A DNA stretch of 45,847 nt. Origin: CAYHPY01 sp964358485. Lineage in GTDB: Bacteria; Elusimicrobiota; Elusimicrobia; UBA1565; UBA9628. The DNA is taken from assembly GCA_964358485.1 (NCBI GenBank), contig CAYHPY010000023.1, positions 1 through 45,847 of the forward strand. The letters run 5' to 3'. Below are positions 16,307 through 27,779 of the stretch, one piece after another. Each line of letters begins with the position of its first letter. The first letter of the stretch is position 1. The notes below the pieces were generated by a model that was given only the letters and a program-made list of their open reading frames with translations, made no database searches and had not been told where the DNA came from. Both the position numbers and the translations under genes were made by a program.

Positions 16307-17248
16307 GTGCTCCCCGAGGAATTTTTCCGGGTCGGTCTTTTCATCGCCGCGGTGGGAAGCGTGTTCGGGGTCTGCGCCGCCACCCTCGGCGGCAGGCTTG
16401 CGGCGGCCGCGCGCGGGCTTCCCGCGCCTCCCCTCACCCGCCTGCGGCGATCGTTCCTCGTCCTAGGAGCGTTGGGCGCGCTTTGCGTTCTTTACGGACG
16501 GCTGGTCGAGCCCTTCTGGCCCGAGGTCGTGACCGTCCGCCTGGAGAGCCCCAAGCTCAAGCCCGGGAGCGGCCCGCTCCGGCTGGTTCTGCTGTCCGAT
16601 CTCCATTGCGATCCCTCGCCCCGCCTGGAAAAACGCCTGCCCCAAATCGTGGCGGGGCTCAAGCCCCACGCGATCGTTTTCGCCGGGGACGCGCTCAATA
16701 GCCCCGAAGGGGCGGCGATCTTTAAGGAGTTGATGAAAAAACTTTCCGCCCTGGCCCCCACCTACGCGGTGTGGGGGAATTGGGATGCCTATTACCGGCC
16801 GGACATCGATAGGTATGAGGGCACGGGAGTCAAGCTGCTGGGGGAAAGGCCGGTAAAAATAGAAACAGGGAACGGAAGGATTTGGTTGGTCGGTGTAAAT
16901 TTCGGAAAAGAACAATTTCTGGAAAAGAACATAAGACAAGCGCCCGCTGACGAACTGCGGGCGCTTGTTTATCATCTACCGGACCTCATTCCCGAAGGGA
17001 TTCAACTCGGGGCGGATCTGTATCTGGCAGGACACACCCATGGAGGACAGGTGGCCCTTCCGTTTTATGGAGCCCTGGTCACCCTCTCCCGCTTCGGCAA
17101 GCGCTGGGAGGCCGGCTTATATAAGGAGGGCTCCACCTGGATTTACGTCAACCGGGGGATCGGGATGGAGGGCGGCTCCGCCCCCCGGGTCCGCTTTTGG
17201 GCCCGCCCGGAGGTCACCTTGATCGAGCTCGGGCCTGTGACCAAATAG
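16307..17248 (+). CDS. Membrane-anchored metallophosphoesterase (YkuE-like)
   Basis: GTG at 16307 chosen (313 residues); the frame is open upstream only inside the permease gene. Two hydrophobic segments (about residues 8-28 and 47-63) anchor it, then a calcineurin-like domain with LSDLHCD, FAGDALN, GNWDAY and GHTHGGQ. The third motif is GNWD where most relatives have GNHD, so the usual histidine is replaced by Trp. Relatives hydrolyse phosphodiesters or lipid phosphates such as UDP-diacylglucosamine. Bases about 16855-16935 are distinctly more AT-rich than their surroundings and are followed by a perfect 12-bp hairpin inside the gene (16936-16968). Confidence 0.85.
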   Translation: MLPEEFFRVGLFIAAVGSVFGVCAATLGGRLAAAARGLPAPPLTRLRRSFLVLGALGALCVLYGRLVEPFWPEVVTVRLESPKLKPGSGPLRLVLLSDLHCDPSPRLEKRLPQIVAGLKPHAIVFAGDALNSPEGAAIFKELMKKLSALAPTYAVWGNWDAYYRPDIDRYEGTGVKLLGERPVKIETGNGRIWLVGVNFGKEQFLEKNIRQAPADELRALVYHLPDLIPEGIQLGADLYLAGHTHGGQVALPFYGALVTLSRFGKRWEAGLYKEGSTWIYVNRGIGMEGGSAPRVRFWARPEVTLIELGPVTK

Positions 17249-17251
17249 GCC

Positions 17252-17280
17252 TTGATTTTTATCGCACATTGGGCTAAACT
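17252..17280 (+). promoter_or_regulatory. Promoter of the FecR-domain gene
   Basis: TTGATT (17252-17257) and TAAACT (17275-17280) are separated by exactly 17 bp. The expected start near 17287 leaves a leader of about 44 nt with AGGAGGT (17321-17327) before the ATG. Confidence 0.6.
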
Positions 17281-17330
17281 ATGGCGAACCCGGACGCTCG
17301 GGACGATCTTCATTATTGTCAGGAGGTAGT

Positions 17331-18164
17331 ATGAGACGGAGTTTTGCCGCCGCGATGGTTGGACTTTTCATGACCGTTTCCGCGAGCGCCCAGACCGGCG
17401 CCGCCCCGATGCCCGCCGCCGTTCCCGGCGCGGCCGCCCCCGGCGCCGCCAAGGCCCCGTTCCAGATGATGGCCTTCATCGGCGCCCTGGAAGGGCAGGC
17501 CGAAGTCCTGCTGGACGGCGTGGAGCCCTGGCAGCCCGCCAAGCTCTCCCAGCGCCTGACCGCCGGAACCCAGGTTCGGACCAAGGCCGCCTCCTCGGTC
17601 ACCCTTGGCTTCACGGACGGCTCCAAGGTCCGCGTGGGACCCAACGCCAACTTCAAGTTGGAAGAGGTCCAGAACTCCAAGATCTCGGTCTACATCGGCA
17701 TGGGAAAGCTCGAGTCCTGGGTCAAGAAGTGGGCCAAGCGCACCTTCCAGGCCCGCAACCCCGTGGCCGTGGCCAGCGTCCGCGGAACCGTCTTCGCCAT
17801 GAACGTCAACAGCCCGACCGACGTCGTGGTTGACCTCTTCTCCGGCGGCCTCGCGGTCACCGACAACTTCGGCCGCACCACCCCGATGGTGGAAGGCCAG
17901 CGCATGTCGGCCGACGCCTCCGGCGGCGGCACGCCGCCCGTCAATCTGCCCCCCGACGTGACCGCCCCGGCCGAGCCGCCGACCAACGTCCCCGAGCTCG
18001 CCACCGCGGGCACCGGCACCACTCCCCTGGGAGAGGGTGACGCCACCACCACCGAAGAAGCCCCGGCCGAGGAAGTCCCCGCCGAGGAAACCACCACGAC
18101 CCCGACCAGCACCAGCGGGAGCGTGACGCAGGAAACCTCGACTCTCAGCCCGACCACCCCGTAA
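17331..18164 (+). CDS. Exported FecR-domain protein
   Basis: ATG at 17331 follows AGGAGGT closely, giving 277 residues (a TTG at 17316 is upstream of that site and rejected). Signal peptide MRRSFAAAMVGLFMTVSASA; an Ala/Pro-rich linker; a FecR-like domain (about residues 48-195) with GTQVRTKAASSVTLGFTDGS, RVGPNANFKL and VASVRGTVF; then a low-complexity Pro/Thr/Glu tail to the end. FecR domains of this stand-alone type occur in periplasmic proteins, often envelope-associated. It is a single-gene transcription unit with its own promoter and terminator. Confidence 0.85.
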   Translation: MRRSFAAAMVGLFMTVSASAQTGAAPMPAAVPGAAAPGAAKAPFQMMAFIGALEGQAEVLLDGVEPWQPAKLSQRLTAGTQVRTKAASSVTLGFTDGSKVRVGPNANFKLEEVQNSKISVYIGMGKLESWVKKWAKRTFQARNPVAVASVRGTVFAMNVNSPTDVVVDLFSGGLAVTDNFGRTTPMVEGQRMSADASGGGTPPVNLPPDVTAPAEPPTNVPELATAGTGTTPLGEGDATTTEEAPAEEVPAEETTTTPTSTSGSVTQETSTLSPTTP

Positions 18165-18182
18165 GAGTTCTGTCGAGCCGCA

Positions 18183-18222
18183 AAAACAAGAACCCCGGCC
18201 GAAAGGCCGGGGTTCTTGTTTT
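18183..18222 (+). terminator. Rho-independent terminator after the FecR gene
   Basis: A perfect 18-bp stem (18183-18200 with 18205-18222) closed by a GAAA tetraloop, GC-rich near the loop and ending in TTTT. The next gene starts 18 nt later, so it must be transcribed by read-through or from a promoter inside or just after this structure. Confidence 0.93.
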
Positions 18223-18239
18223 ATAGAATAGCCTCCCTT

Positions 18240-19964
18240 ATGACGGCGGCATTCCCCCTCATCCTGGCGGCGGTTTCGGCCCTCCTCTTCACCCGGCGGC
18301 GGGCCGTCTACGCGCTGGGGCCCTCGGGGGCCTGGCTGGCCCCCGCCTTCCTTTGGTCGCTGTGGTACGCGTTTCTCTGGCTGGGACACTTGGCCGGCTC
18401 CCTGGCAGGAGCGGGAACCATCGCGGCTTTGCCCCTGGCGGCGTCGGCCTATTGGGCGATCCGCAAGACCCGGCCCCGGCGGATTTATTCCCGGGGCCTG
18501 ACCGCGCCGGATTGGACGGCGACGACGCTGATCGCGGCCTGCTTGATTGCCCAGCCGACCTTCAATTTCGAGACCCACATACCGTTGATCGAAACCTACC
18601 TCCGGGGAAACGTCCCCCCTTGCGACTACAACGATCCGGCCGCGCCCCTCAATTACCATGCCCTCTACTCCGCCTCGGCCGCCCTATTCGCGAAAGCCTT
18701 CGGATTTTCCGCCGATTTCGCCCTCGACGCGGTTTCCATCGCCCTGCTTCCCGCTTTGCTCCTGAGCCTTCACGCCGCCGGGCGGGCTCTTTTCAAAACC
18801 GAGCGGGCCCGCCAGGCGGCCCGCCTGCTTTTCCTTTTCGGACTTGGACCGATTTACCTGAGACCGGGCCACCCGAATGAGGGCTACTGGTTCCTCCACG
18901 GCTGGAGCAACCAATCCTTCGTCGAGGCCGTGCTCCGCCCGACGGCCATGCTCAATCTTTGCGTTTTTTCTTTTCTTCTGGCCGCTCTTCTCCCCCGCCT
19001 CCCCTCGCGGGACATTCCCGGGACCGGCGCCCGCCGGGCTCCCGCCCCCCTCTGGCTGCTCCCGGCGGCCTTCATGCTTCCGCAAGCTTCGGAGGAACTG
19101 GCCGGCCTCACCGGCTTGGCGATCATCGGCCTCTGGCTGTCGGGGCGATTCCCGGGGACCTGGGCTTTAGGAGGGATCGCCTTGGCGGCGGGCTCCGCCG
19201 CGACCTCGGGAGTCGTAAGGGAAGTCCTCTTTCCGCGTCCGGGGGTTCCCCATCCGCAACTGTTCCTCCAATGGCCCCCCATCCTGCTTAGTTGGATGGG
19301 GGGCAACAAACCCCTCTTCTCCTGGGAGGCGGCCAAGATCCTGTTTTGGGAATGGGGGCCGGTCTACGCCGCGGCCCTTTGGGCTTGTAAAAATGACCCC
19401 CGCAGGCGGACCGGACCGCTCATTTTCGCCATTTGTTTCGGGACAGCCTCTTCCTTGGTTTTCGGAGGCGATTGGAGCCCGCAGGATCTGGATCGCTTGT
19501 TCTTCTACAGCACTCCGTTCGTTTTCATGCTCTCCGCCCTTTGGATTGAAAAACTCAAGCTCTCGCGGGCCCGCTCGTGGGCCTTGGTCCTCTTCTGCGT
19601 CCTCGGGCCGCTGGCCTGTTCATTGTTCCGGATCCACCACTTCTTCTCCCGCCCGGAGACCATCGCGCCGTTTTTGCGCCCTCCCCCCTCCCCCCTCATC
19701 GCGGCCCTCGCGGAAGTAGGCCCCCGGGAACAGCTTGTGACCGACAAGGCGATGGCCCGGCCCCTGCTGCTGGCCGGCTTCGTGGTGGCCAGCCCGCCGT
19801 TTTTTCACGAGAATAAAAATCTCCTGGAAAAATTCGAGGAGCACATGGCCGGTTTCCGGAGGCGCCCGACTTGGTACTTTCTCCCGGAAAATGATCCCCG
19901 CCTGGCCGGCCTGACGGCGACGGCCTCCTACAAAGGACGCATCCTGGCCAGAACCTCGCCATGA
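18240..19964 (+). CDS. Polytopic membrane protein of unknown function (GT-C-like topology)
   Basis: ATG at 18240 chosen (574 residues); an upstream TTG lies within the terminator stem. About 11-12 hydrophobic helices. An early outer loop reads FNFETHIPLIETYLRGNVPP followed by DYNDPAAPLNYHALY, an acidic and aromatic pattern like the first loop of GT-C glycosyltransferases, but I recognise no definite family. A short soluble C-terminus follows. Coupled by ATGA to the second fused spermidine-synthase-like gene, repeating in reverse order the pairing at 3529-7706. Confidence 0.6.
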   Translation: MTAAFPLILAAVSALLFTRRRAVYALGPSGAWLAPAFLWSLWYAFLWLGHLAGSLAGAGTIAALPLAASAYWAIRKTRPRRIYSRGLTAPDWTATTLIAACLIAQPTFNFETHIPLIETYLRGNVPPCDYNDPAAPLNYHALYSASAALFAKAFGFSADFALDAVSIALLPALLLSLHAAGRALFKTERARQAARLLFLFGLGPIYLRPGHPNEGYWFLHGWSNQSFVEAVLRPTAMLNLCVFSFLLAALLPRLPSRDIPGTGARRAPAPLWLLPAAFMLPQASEELAGLTGLAIIGLWLSGRFPGTWALGGIALAAGSAATSGVVREVLFPRPGVPHPQLFLQWPPILLSWMGGNKPLFSWEAAKILFWEWGPVYAAALWACKNDPRRRTGPLIFAICFGTASSLVFGGDWSPQDLDRLFFYSTPFVFMLSALWIEKLKLSRARSWALVLFCVLGPLACSLFRIHHFFSRPETIAPFLRPPPSPLIAALAEVGPREQLVTDKAMARPLLLAGFVVASPPFFHENKNLLEKFEEHMAGFRRRPTWYFLPENDPRLAGLTATASYKGRILARTSP

Positions 19965-22270
19965 GCGAAAAAAAAGAACCGGGCCTACTTTGGACCGCGG
20001 CCGGCCTGGTTCTTCTTTCCGGCGCGGCGGCCCTCATCCTGGAAACCGTCTGGCTTCGGATGCTCTCCCGCGCCTTCGGCGTCACGGTCCACGCCGTTTC
20101 CACGGTGGTCTCGGTCTACATGGGCGGTCTGGCCCTGGGCGCGTGGGGCGCCTCCCGCCTGCTCAAAGGCCGCGATGGCCTGAAAATCTACGCTTGCCTT
20201 GAGGCCGGCGCCGCCCTGGCCGCCCTGGCCTGCACGTGGGCCATGCTCCGCCTTCCGGCGGCCCTGGCCGCCGCCGCCGGCGAGCAGGCGCTCAGTCCCG
20301 GCCTGCGCCTTTTGCTCTGCGTCCCGGTCCTGCTTCCCCCCACCGTCCTCTGGGGCGCCACCTTGCCCGCCCTCATCCGTTTTTTCGCCGGATCGGGCGG
20401 CGCCCCGGAAGCCGCCGGAAAACTTTACGGGGCCAACACCGTGGGAGCGGCCTTGGGCGCCGCGGCCGCGGGTTTCTGGCTCATCGGGGAATGGGGCGAA
20501 ACCGCGACGGTCGCGGCCGGAGCCGGGCTGGGGTTGGCCGCGGCGTGCGGCGCTTGGATGATGCGGACCTCCGCCCGCGCAACGGCCGCCGCCCAAGCTC
20601 CCGACACGCAAGCCCCTGGAACCGGCAAGGGCGCGCCGGTGCTTTGGCTTTACGCCCTCTCGGGATTCTGCGCCCTGGGCTACGAAATCCTTTGGTCCCG
20701 CCAACTGACCTTGCTCCTGGGAAATTCGGTCTACGCGTTCTCCCTGGAGTTGGCGCTCATCCTGACCGGCATCGGACTGGGCAGCCTGGGGTGGCGCCGC
20801 CGCCTCTGGCTGGGCAAGTCGGCGATGGCCGAGTTCGGGGGACTGCAATTGGCCTTGGCGGCCGCCGCCGTTTGGAGCCTCCTGGCCTACCGTTGGCTCG
20901 GTTTGGCGGCCGATTCCCCGAACTACCTCTATTCCCCGCTGACCGGCCCCGCCGATTTCCTGCGCATGGGCTTTCAAGCCGCCGTGATGATCCTCCCCGC
21001 CTCGGTCACCATGGGCCTCTTGTTTCCGGCGGCCGCCGCCGCCCTGGCCCCCGCCGGCGGGCGGCCGGAGGCCCTCGTGGGCCGCCTTTACGCTTTCAAC
21101 ACGGTCGGAGCCATCCTCGGCTCGCTGGCGGCGGGATTTTTCGGAATCGAAGCATTGGGAACCCACGGCTGTTTTTTGGCCTTCGCGGCCCTGAACCTGG
21201 TCTCCGGCCTGACGGCTCTGCGTTTGGAGCCCGCCCGGGACCGGGCCCCGAATTTCGCCTCGGCGGCGCTGGCGGGACTAGCGGCCGTCTCGATCCTTTT
21301 TCTCCGGGAAGATCCGACCGTGCGGATCCTTTCCCGACGCCTCGTCCGGGACCTCGGCGCGTTTGAATTGATGTTCCACCGGGAATCGGCGGCGGCGACC
21401 GTCACCGGAATCGCGGTCGGTCCCAGGCGCACCTTGCTGATCAACGGGATAAAGACCGCCGGAAAAGGTTTCGAGGGGGCCTTGATGGCCGCCATCCCCA
21501 ACGCTTTGTTGGAAAAAGTCGAATCAACCCTGGTGATCTGCTTCGGCGCCGGGAGCACCTACCGGACCGCCTCCCGCCTGGGCGGGGAGGTCCACGCCGT
21601 CGAGCTGGTGGGCGCCGTTGTGGAGGCCATGCCCTATTTCTGGGACGACGCCCTCCGGCACCTGCGCGGGCCGGGGCGGGCGCAATTCATAGAGGACGGC
21701 CGGCACCGCCTTTTGCGCTCCGCGCGGCGCTACGACATCATCGTGGTCGACACGAGCCCCCCTCTGTACAGCTCCGGCGCCGTCAATCTTTACACCAAGG
21801 AGTTCATGGAGCTGACCCGCTCCCGCCTGACGGAGGGAGGGATCTTCACGCTTTGGCTTCCCTTGGAGGCCTACGAGGCCGACTACTGGTCCATCCTCCG
21901 GTCCATGTCCGACACCTTCCCGTTCGTCTCGGTCTGGACCGCCCCGGAGTTCTCGGGAATCCTGTGCCTGGGGACGAACAAACCGTTGGAGCTGGACGAA
22001 AAAACCCTTGACCGAAGAATCCGGAGCCGAACAACCTTAAAATTGGTTCCATGGTTAAACGGGAAAGTCCTCCGGGATGGATTTGTTTTGGGACCGGAAG
22101 AGGTGCGGCGCCTGACGGCGCCGCATCAGCCCGTCACCGACGACCGGCCCCGGACCGAATTTCCCCTGAGGCGGATGCTGCGCGGGGAGCCGGTGGTCAA
22201 AGACGCCCGCTTCCTGGCTCGAGCCCGCGAAGGAAAGCGAACACCGCCTTCCGGCGGGGACGCTGATTAA
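19961..22270 (+). CDS. Second fused polytopic membrane / spermidine-synthase-like protein
   Basis: 769 residues. N-terminal half: about 12 helices in two blocks, each opening with an E-x-(L/V)-W motif (ALILETVWLRML and ALGYEILWSRQL). C-terminal half: Rossmann domain with VICFGAGSTYR, an acidic residue after the next strand (HAVEL), VDTSPPLYSSG and YTKEFMELTRSRLTEGG. It differs from the protein at 3529 in its key loop (DTSPPLYSSG against SEPSNPW), so the two are divergent paralogues rather than a recent duplication. The product is unknown; the fold suggests aminopropyl or methyl transfer using a SAM-type donor. Ends at a hairpin shared with the convergent gene. Confidence 0.83.
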   Translation: MSEKKEPGLLWTAAGLVLLSGAAALILETVWLRMLSRAFGVTVHAVSTVVSVYMGGLALGAWGASRLLKGRDGLKIYACLEAGAALAALACTWAMLRLPAALAAAAGEQALSPGLRLLLCVPVLLPPTVLWGATLPALIRFFAGSGGAPEAAGKLYGANTVGAALGAAAAGFWLIGEWGETATVAAGAGLGLAAACGAWMMRTSARATAAAQAPDTQAPGTGKGAPVLWLYALSGFCALGYEILWSRQLTLLLGNSVYAFSLELALILTGIGLGSLGWRRRLWLGKSAMAEFGGLQLALAAAAVWSLLAYRWLGLAADSPNYLYSPLTGPADFLRMGFQAAVMILPASVTMGLLFPAAAAALAPAGGRPEALVGRLYAFNTVGAILGSLAAGFFGIEALGTHGCFLAFAALNLVSGLTALRLEPARDRAPNFASAALAGLAAVSILFLREDPTVRILSRRLVRDLGAFELMFHRESAAATVTGIAVGPRRTLLINGIKTAGKGFEGALMAAIPNALLEKVESTLVICFGAGSTYRTASRLGGEVHAVELVGAVVEAMPYFWDDALRHLRGPGRAQFIEDGRHRLLRSARRYDIIVVDTSPPLYSSGAVNLYTKEFMELTRSRLTEGGIFTLWLPLEAYEADYWSILRSMSDTFPFVSVWTAPEFSGILCLGTNKPLELDEKTLDRRIRSRTTLKLVPWLNGKVLRDGFVLGPEEVRRLTAPHQPVTDDRPRTEFPLRRMLRGEPVVKDARFLARAREGKRTPPSGGDAD

Positions 22271-22275
22271 AAAAT

Positions 22276-22323
22276 AGCCTGGAATTTCCAGGGCTTTTAG
22301 AAGTTTACTTTCAGCGGTGAAAG
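22276..22323. terminator. Convergent terminator region with two small hairpins
   Basis: Between convergent gene ends: AGCCTGG/CCAGGGCT (22276-22295, one bulge, AATTT loop) followed by TTTT on the plus strand and preceded by a run of A that reads as T on the minus strand, so it could act in both directions. A second small hairpin CTTTCA-GCGG-TGAAAG lies at 22308-22323. Confidence 0.6.
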
Positions 22324-22339
22324 AAAACCGAAATCCGTC

Positions 22340-22801
22340 CTACTCCGCCTGGGAGAGTTCCTTGGCTTTTTCCCGGGCCTCGCGGACCTCGCCCAGCATG
22401 GAGCTCTTGGGGTGGGCCTTTTCGAAGGAATCCAAGGCCAAAACGCCCTCCTCGGTCTTTCCCTCCATGATCAGGTCCACGGCCTTGGCGAATTCGGCCC
22501 GTTCCTTGCGCAGGACTGCGTCCTTGCGCGCTTTGCGGGACCCTTTCCATTCGGGCTGATTGGGGTCGGACTGCGTCTGGCTGTCCCCCCGCACGGCGGC
22601 GACGGCCGTGACCTTGGTCCGCTGGTAGCGGTGCTGGACGGAGGATTCGGAGAGGCCTTTTTTTAGGTGTTCGAACCAGGTTCTGAGGAGGGATTTTTTG
22701 GATTCAGGTTTGCTTTCGCTCTGAGGCTGGACGGGCGCGGTTTGAGCGAAAGAAAAAACGGAAACGGATGCGAGGACCAACAATGCGAGAAACAGTTTCA
22801 T
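22340..22801 (-). CDS. Small exported protein of unknown function
   Basis: ATG at 22801 chosen because GGAGG lies 7 nt before it; 153 residues (a longer frame begins inside the upstream gene). Signal peptide MKLFLALLVLASVSVFSFA, then a highly charged, probably helical protein (Lys/Glu/Arg-rich, e.g. KARKDAVLRKERAEFAKAV) with one TPR-like helix pair near the C-terminus (EEGVLALDSFEKAHPKS). Last gene of the minus-strand operon, 13 nt after the NHL protein gene, which suggests a periplasmic partner of that protein. Confidence 0.75.
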   Translation of the reverse strand: MKLFLALLVLASVSVFSFAQTAPVQPQSESKPESKKSLLRTWFEHLKKGLSESSVQHRYQRTKVTAVAAVRGDSQTQSDPNQPEWKGSRKARKDAVLRKERAEFAKAVDLIMEGKTEEGVLALDSFEKAHPKSSMLGEVREAREKAKELSQAE

Positions 22802-22814
22802 AGGAAAACCTCCG

Positions 22815-25800
22815 TTAACGGAACAGTTCATCGACAACGGGCGCAAGAACGGAATCGAGGGACACGGCTCGATCCCCGAATTCCTTCGCCTTCGCCGTGT
22901 CTTTTAATTTCAACGACGCCCTGGCCAAATTGAGCCAAATCGCCGGGTCGCCCGGGTCCGCCTCGGACGCTTTAAGGTATTGAGCCCGGGCTCCCGAAAA
23001 ATCCCCGGCCAGGAAATCCAGGTTTCCCAGGTTGTTCAAGGCCGCGGCGTCCTTGGGGGCCGACTCCAGGGCCGCCATGAACTGGCCCCGCGCGGCGTCC
23101 TTGCGGCCGTGCTCGTGCTCCAAGAGGCCCAGTTGCACCCGGGCCTCGGCGTCCTTGGGATTGTCCTTGAGGCGGGCGTCCAGGGATTTCTTAATGAACG
23201 AGTAGCGTTCCTTGGCCAGCGCCCGGATTTCCTCCTGCGCGCGCGCGCGCAGGGCGTCGGCGGCGGGCAGGGCCGGGGCGCTTTCCCCCGAGGGAAGGGT
23301 GGCCGGTTCGAAGTCCTTCCACGCCCCGCGGATGTCGATGATCTTGACCTTGCCTTTTTCGTTCTCGGCCTTGTAGGCGCGGGCGGCCTGGCGCAGGGCC
23401 TCCGGGAAGGGCTTGCCCACCAAGGTGGCCTCCAACGGAACCCAAAGCGTGTCCTCGTGGCGGATCAGGAATTCCTCGGGCAGGCCGGCGTCGGCCGCCT
23501 CGGTTTCCCCCGTGTCGAACATCAGCGCCACATGGCCGGGATAGTCCAGCAAGGCCGTACGGACCCGCTGGCCTTCCAGAATGGAGGAGAAAAGAGTCAC
23601 CAAGTCGCTGCATTGGCCGGTGCGGCCCTTTAACGTCTCGCGCGGAAAGCGCGTATAGTCCACCGGGAAATTCGGATCCTCGGAGACCGCCTCATAGGGG
23701 TTGGAGGGATTGGTGAGGTATTTGACTCCGGATTCGGACAAGGCGTCCCAGACGTGGAGCGCGGTCAACAGGGACGAATTGAGGACCGCGGATTCGGCCG
23801 CGGCGGGGGGATCGCGCAAAACGTCGCGCCCGAACTCCAGGACCGGCGGGTCCTTGGGCGTAATGAAGTTGGCGATGCGGCGGGGCTCGTCCCAAGTGAT
23901 GGCGTTGCGCGAGTAGATGCGCAGGGGCTTGGTCAAAGACACCTTTTGGGCCTTGCCCTCCTCGAAATAGGTCAGGCTGATCTCCGCCTGAACGGGGGTG
24001 TCCTCGCTGACCTCCAGGATTTTATTATTGAGGGTGGCGATCAGCGGGACCTCGACCGATTGGCTGGGTCCCAGCGTCTTGATCTCGGTGTCGTAGCCGA
24101 AATCCATGAAATCAAGCAATCGGAAAGTCACTTTTACGTTTTGAAAAGTTTGATTGACGTTGTTGGAAACCACGGCCGTTCCGGCCGGGTTTTTCAGGTA
24201 CCATTTGTAATTGGCCGAGAAGAGGTTGCCGATGGCCACGGTGGAGATTTCGATGGCGGCCCGGTTGAGGGAGGCGGGCACGAAGGCCTCCACGGGCGCC
24301 CCGGGATTGCCGGCGTCGCCGGTCTTGGCGACGGTGGCGACCCGGTAAAAATATTTCTGCAAGGCGGCCGCCTCGGCGTCCCGAAACGGCGGTTTGTCCG
24401 CCCGGCCCGCTTCGTTCCATGGGCCCGCCAGGGCCGTGGAGCGCAAAATCCGGTAGCCGGCGGCCCACGGGTCGGTGACCGGCTCCCAGGAGACCAGCAC
24501 CGAGCCGTCCGCGACCTTGGTCGAGACCGCCGGAGGGGCGGCCAGGTAGGGATGCAGATCGTAGGACACGATCCGGTTTTTTCCCGGATCGGCGATGAGA
24601 AGCTTGGAGCCCAGGACCGCCAAGGAGGAGGGCTCGTCGAGCTCCCGCTCGTCGTCGCCTCCCGAGAGCAGGTCGGTCAGCCAGCGGCCTTCGCGGGTGT
24701 AGACCGAGACCCGGCGGAGTTCCTTGTCCAAGACATAGAGGTAGTGCTTTCCATCGAAAGCCACCGACACCGGCGAGCGGAATTGCCCGACCCCATCCCC
24801 CTCTCCTCCGACGGAGAGCGAGAGCGCCCCGGAGGGCGAGACCTTAAGCACCCGGCCCAGCCCTTTGTCGGCGATGTAAAGAAATCCCTCCGGATCCCAC
24901 GCCAACGCCCAGGGCTCCTTGAGTTCGTAGCTTCCCACTTCCGGCCCGATGGCGAAGAGAAACGCCCCATCCGGGCTGAAAGCGTCCACCCGGCGGTTGC
25001 CGGCGTCGGCAACATAGACCGTGCCCTCGTCGTTGATCGCCACGCCCCGCGGGCTCTTGACCCGTCCTTCTTTGCCCCGGCCGTCGAAGAGGCCCTGGCT
25101 CTCGGCGAAGTTGGCCAGCCATTTCCCATCGACCGAGAAACGCTGGAGGCGGTGATTGGGCGTGTCCGAGGCGTAAAAGCCGAGCTTCTTGGAAGCCGCG
25201 AAGCCGTCCGAGTCCTTGGTCACCGAGGGACCCTTTCCGGATTTGCTTCCGAACCGCGACAATTCCGACCCACCGGCGTCCAGACGGACGAAGCTCCCCG
25301 CGTCCGGAAGATAGCCGAAAATTTCGTCTCCCGCGACCGACAGTCCCGAGGCCTTGAACTTCCAAGCCCCGGCCGGTCCCGAGACCGTCAGCTTGGCGGC
25401 GGGGTTGGCGGGCAGGACGGCGGTTTTCCGGCTATTGGGCACCGCCATCTTCTGGAGACGGCGGTTATCGGTGTCGGCCACGACCATCAGGTGGTCCGGG
25501 CCCAGGGCCAGCCCTTGCGGCTTGCGGAACTGGAAATCCCCCTTGCCGGAGCTTCCCAGCCGCCCCTGCTCGCTCCCGGAGGGGTCGAATTCCGTCACCT
25601 TGCCGGAACCGGAGTCCAAAACGTACAGATAGCCGAAGGCGTCCACGGCCATATCGTCGGCGGAGGAGGGCGTTTCCCGCAGGAACCGCGCCGCCGCGTC
25701 GAAGCGCTGGATGCGGCCGTTGCCGGAATCCAGGACGTAAATCCCGTCCGAGGGGTCCACGGCGATCTTGGTCGGTCCCGAGAATTGCCCCGGTTCCTTG

Positions 25801-26293
25801 CCCTTGGAGCCGAATCCGAAAAGGAAGACCCCTTCGCCCGTGAAAACCTGCACCCGGTTGTTGCCGGTGTCGGCCACGAAGACCCGGCCGTCGGAACCGA
25901 CGGCCACGCCCTCGGGATCGGAGAGGGTCCCGGGGGCCGAACCCCCGCGGCCGAAGGACCAGAGGAACTTCCCCGACGCGTCAAGAATCTGGATTCGGGA
26001 ATTGCCTTTATCGGCCACGAAGACCCGTCCGTCCGGGCCCAGGGCGACCCCGGAGGGGTCCCGAAATTCCGTTTTCCCGGAGCCCGTCTTGCCGACGGCG
26101 GCCTCCAGCACCCCGGTTCCGTCGAAGACCAGGACTAAGTCTTTCTTTTTATCGACTGCGTAAATTTTTCCGGAACCGACCGCCACCGCCACGGGCTGTT
26201 CCAGGGATTTGTTGTGGACCGGCGGCAGGAATTTAACGGTATCCCATGCTCTGGCCGTTCCGGCCAGGAGCAGCAAAGCCGTCATCAGGGCTT

Positions 26294-26297
<4 letters not shown>
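22815..26297 (-). CDS. Large exported NHL-repeat / FN3 / transglutaminase-like / TPR protein
   Basis: 1160 residues with signal peptide MKALMTALLLLAGTARA. Residues ~30-570 are NHL-type beta-propeller repeats (recurrent GVALGPDGRVFVADKGNSRI pattern, enough for about two propellers). A fibronectin-III-like domain follows (~584-670, SVLVSWEPV...GYRIL). After a ~200-residue linker comes a transglutaminase-like core with Cys near 894 (TGQCSDLV), His near 921 (GHVALMF) and a WVPLEATL segment as possible third site. The C-terminus (~1035-1160) is TPR. The fold set suggests an envelope scaffold with a cysteine-protease-like activity. It begins at an ATGA overlap with gatB. Confidence 0.82.
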
Positions 26298-27751
<1,454 letters not shown>

Positions 27752-27779
27752 CTTCTTATTTTAGAATTTTCCGGCCCGG

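Noticed and set aside
18216..18239. TTG start for the polytopic protein at 18240
   Set aside because: It lies within the terminator stem of the upstream gene and has no ribosome-binding site.
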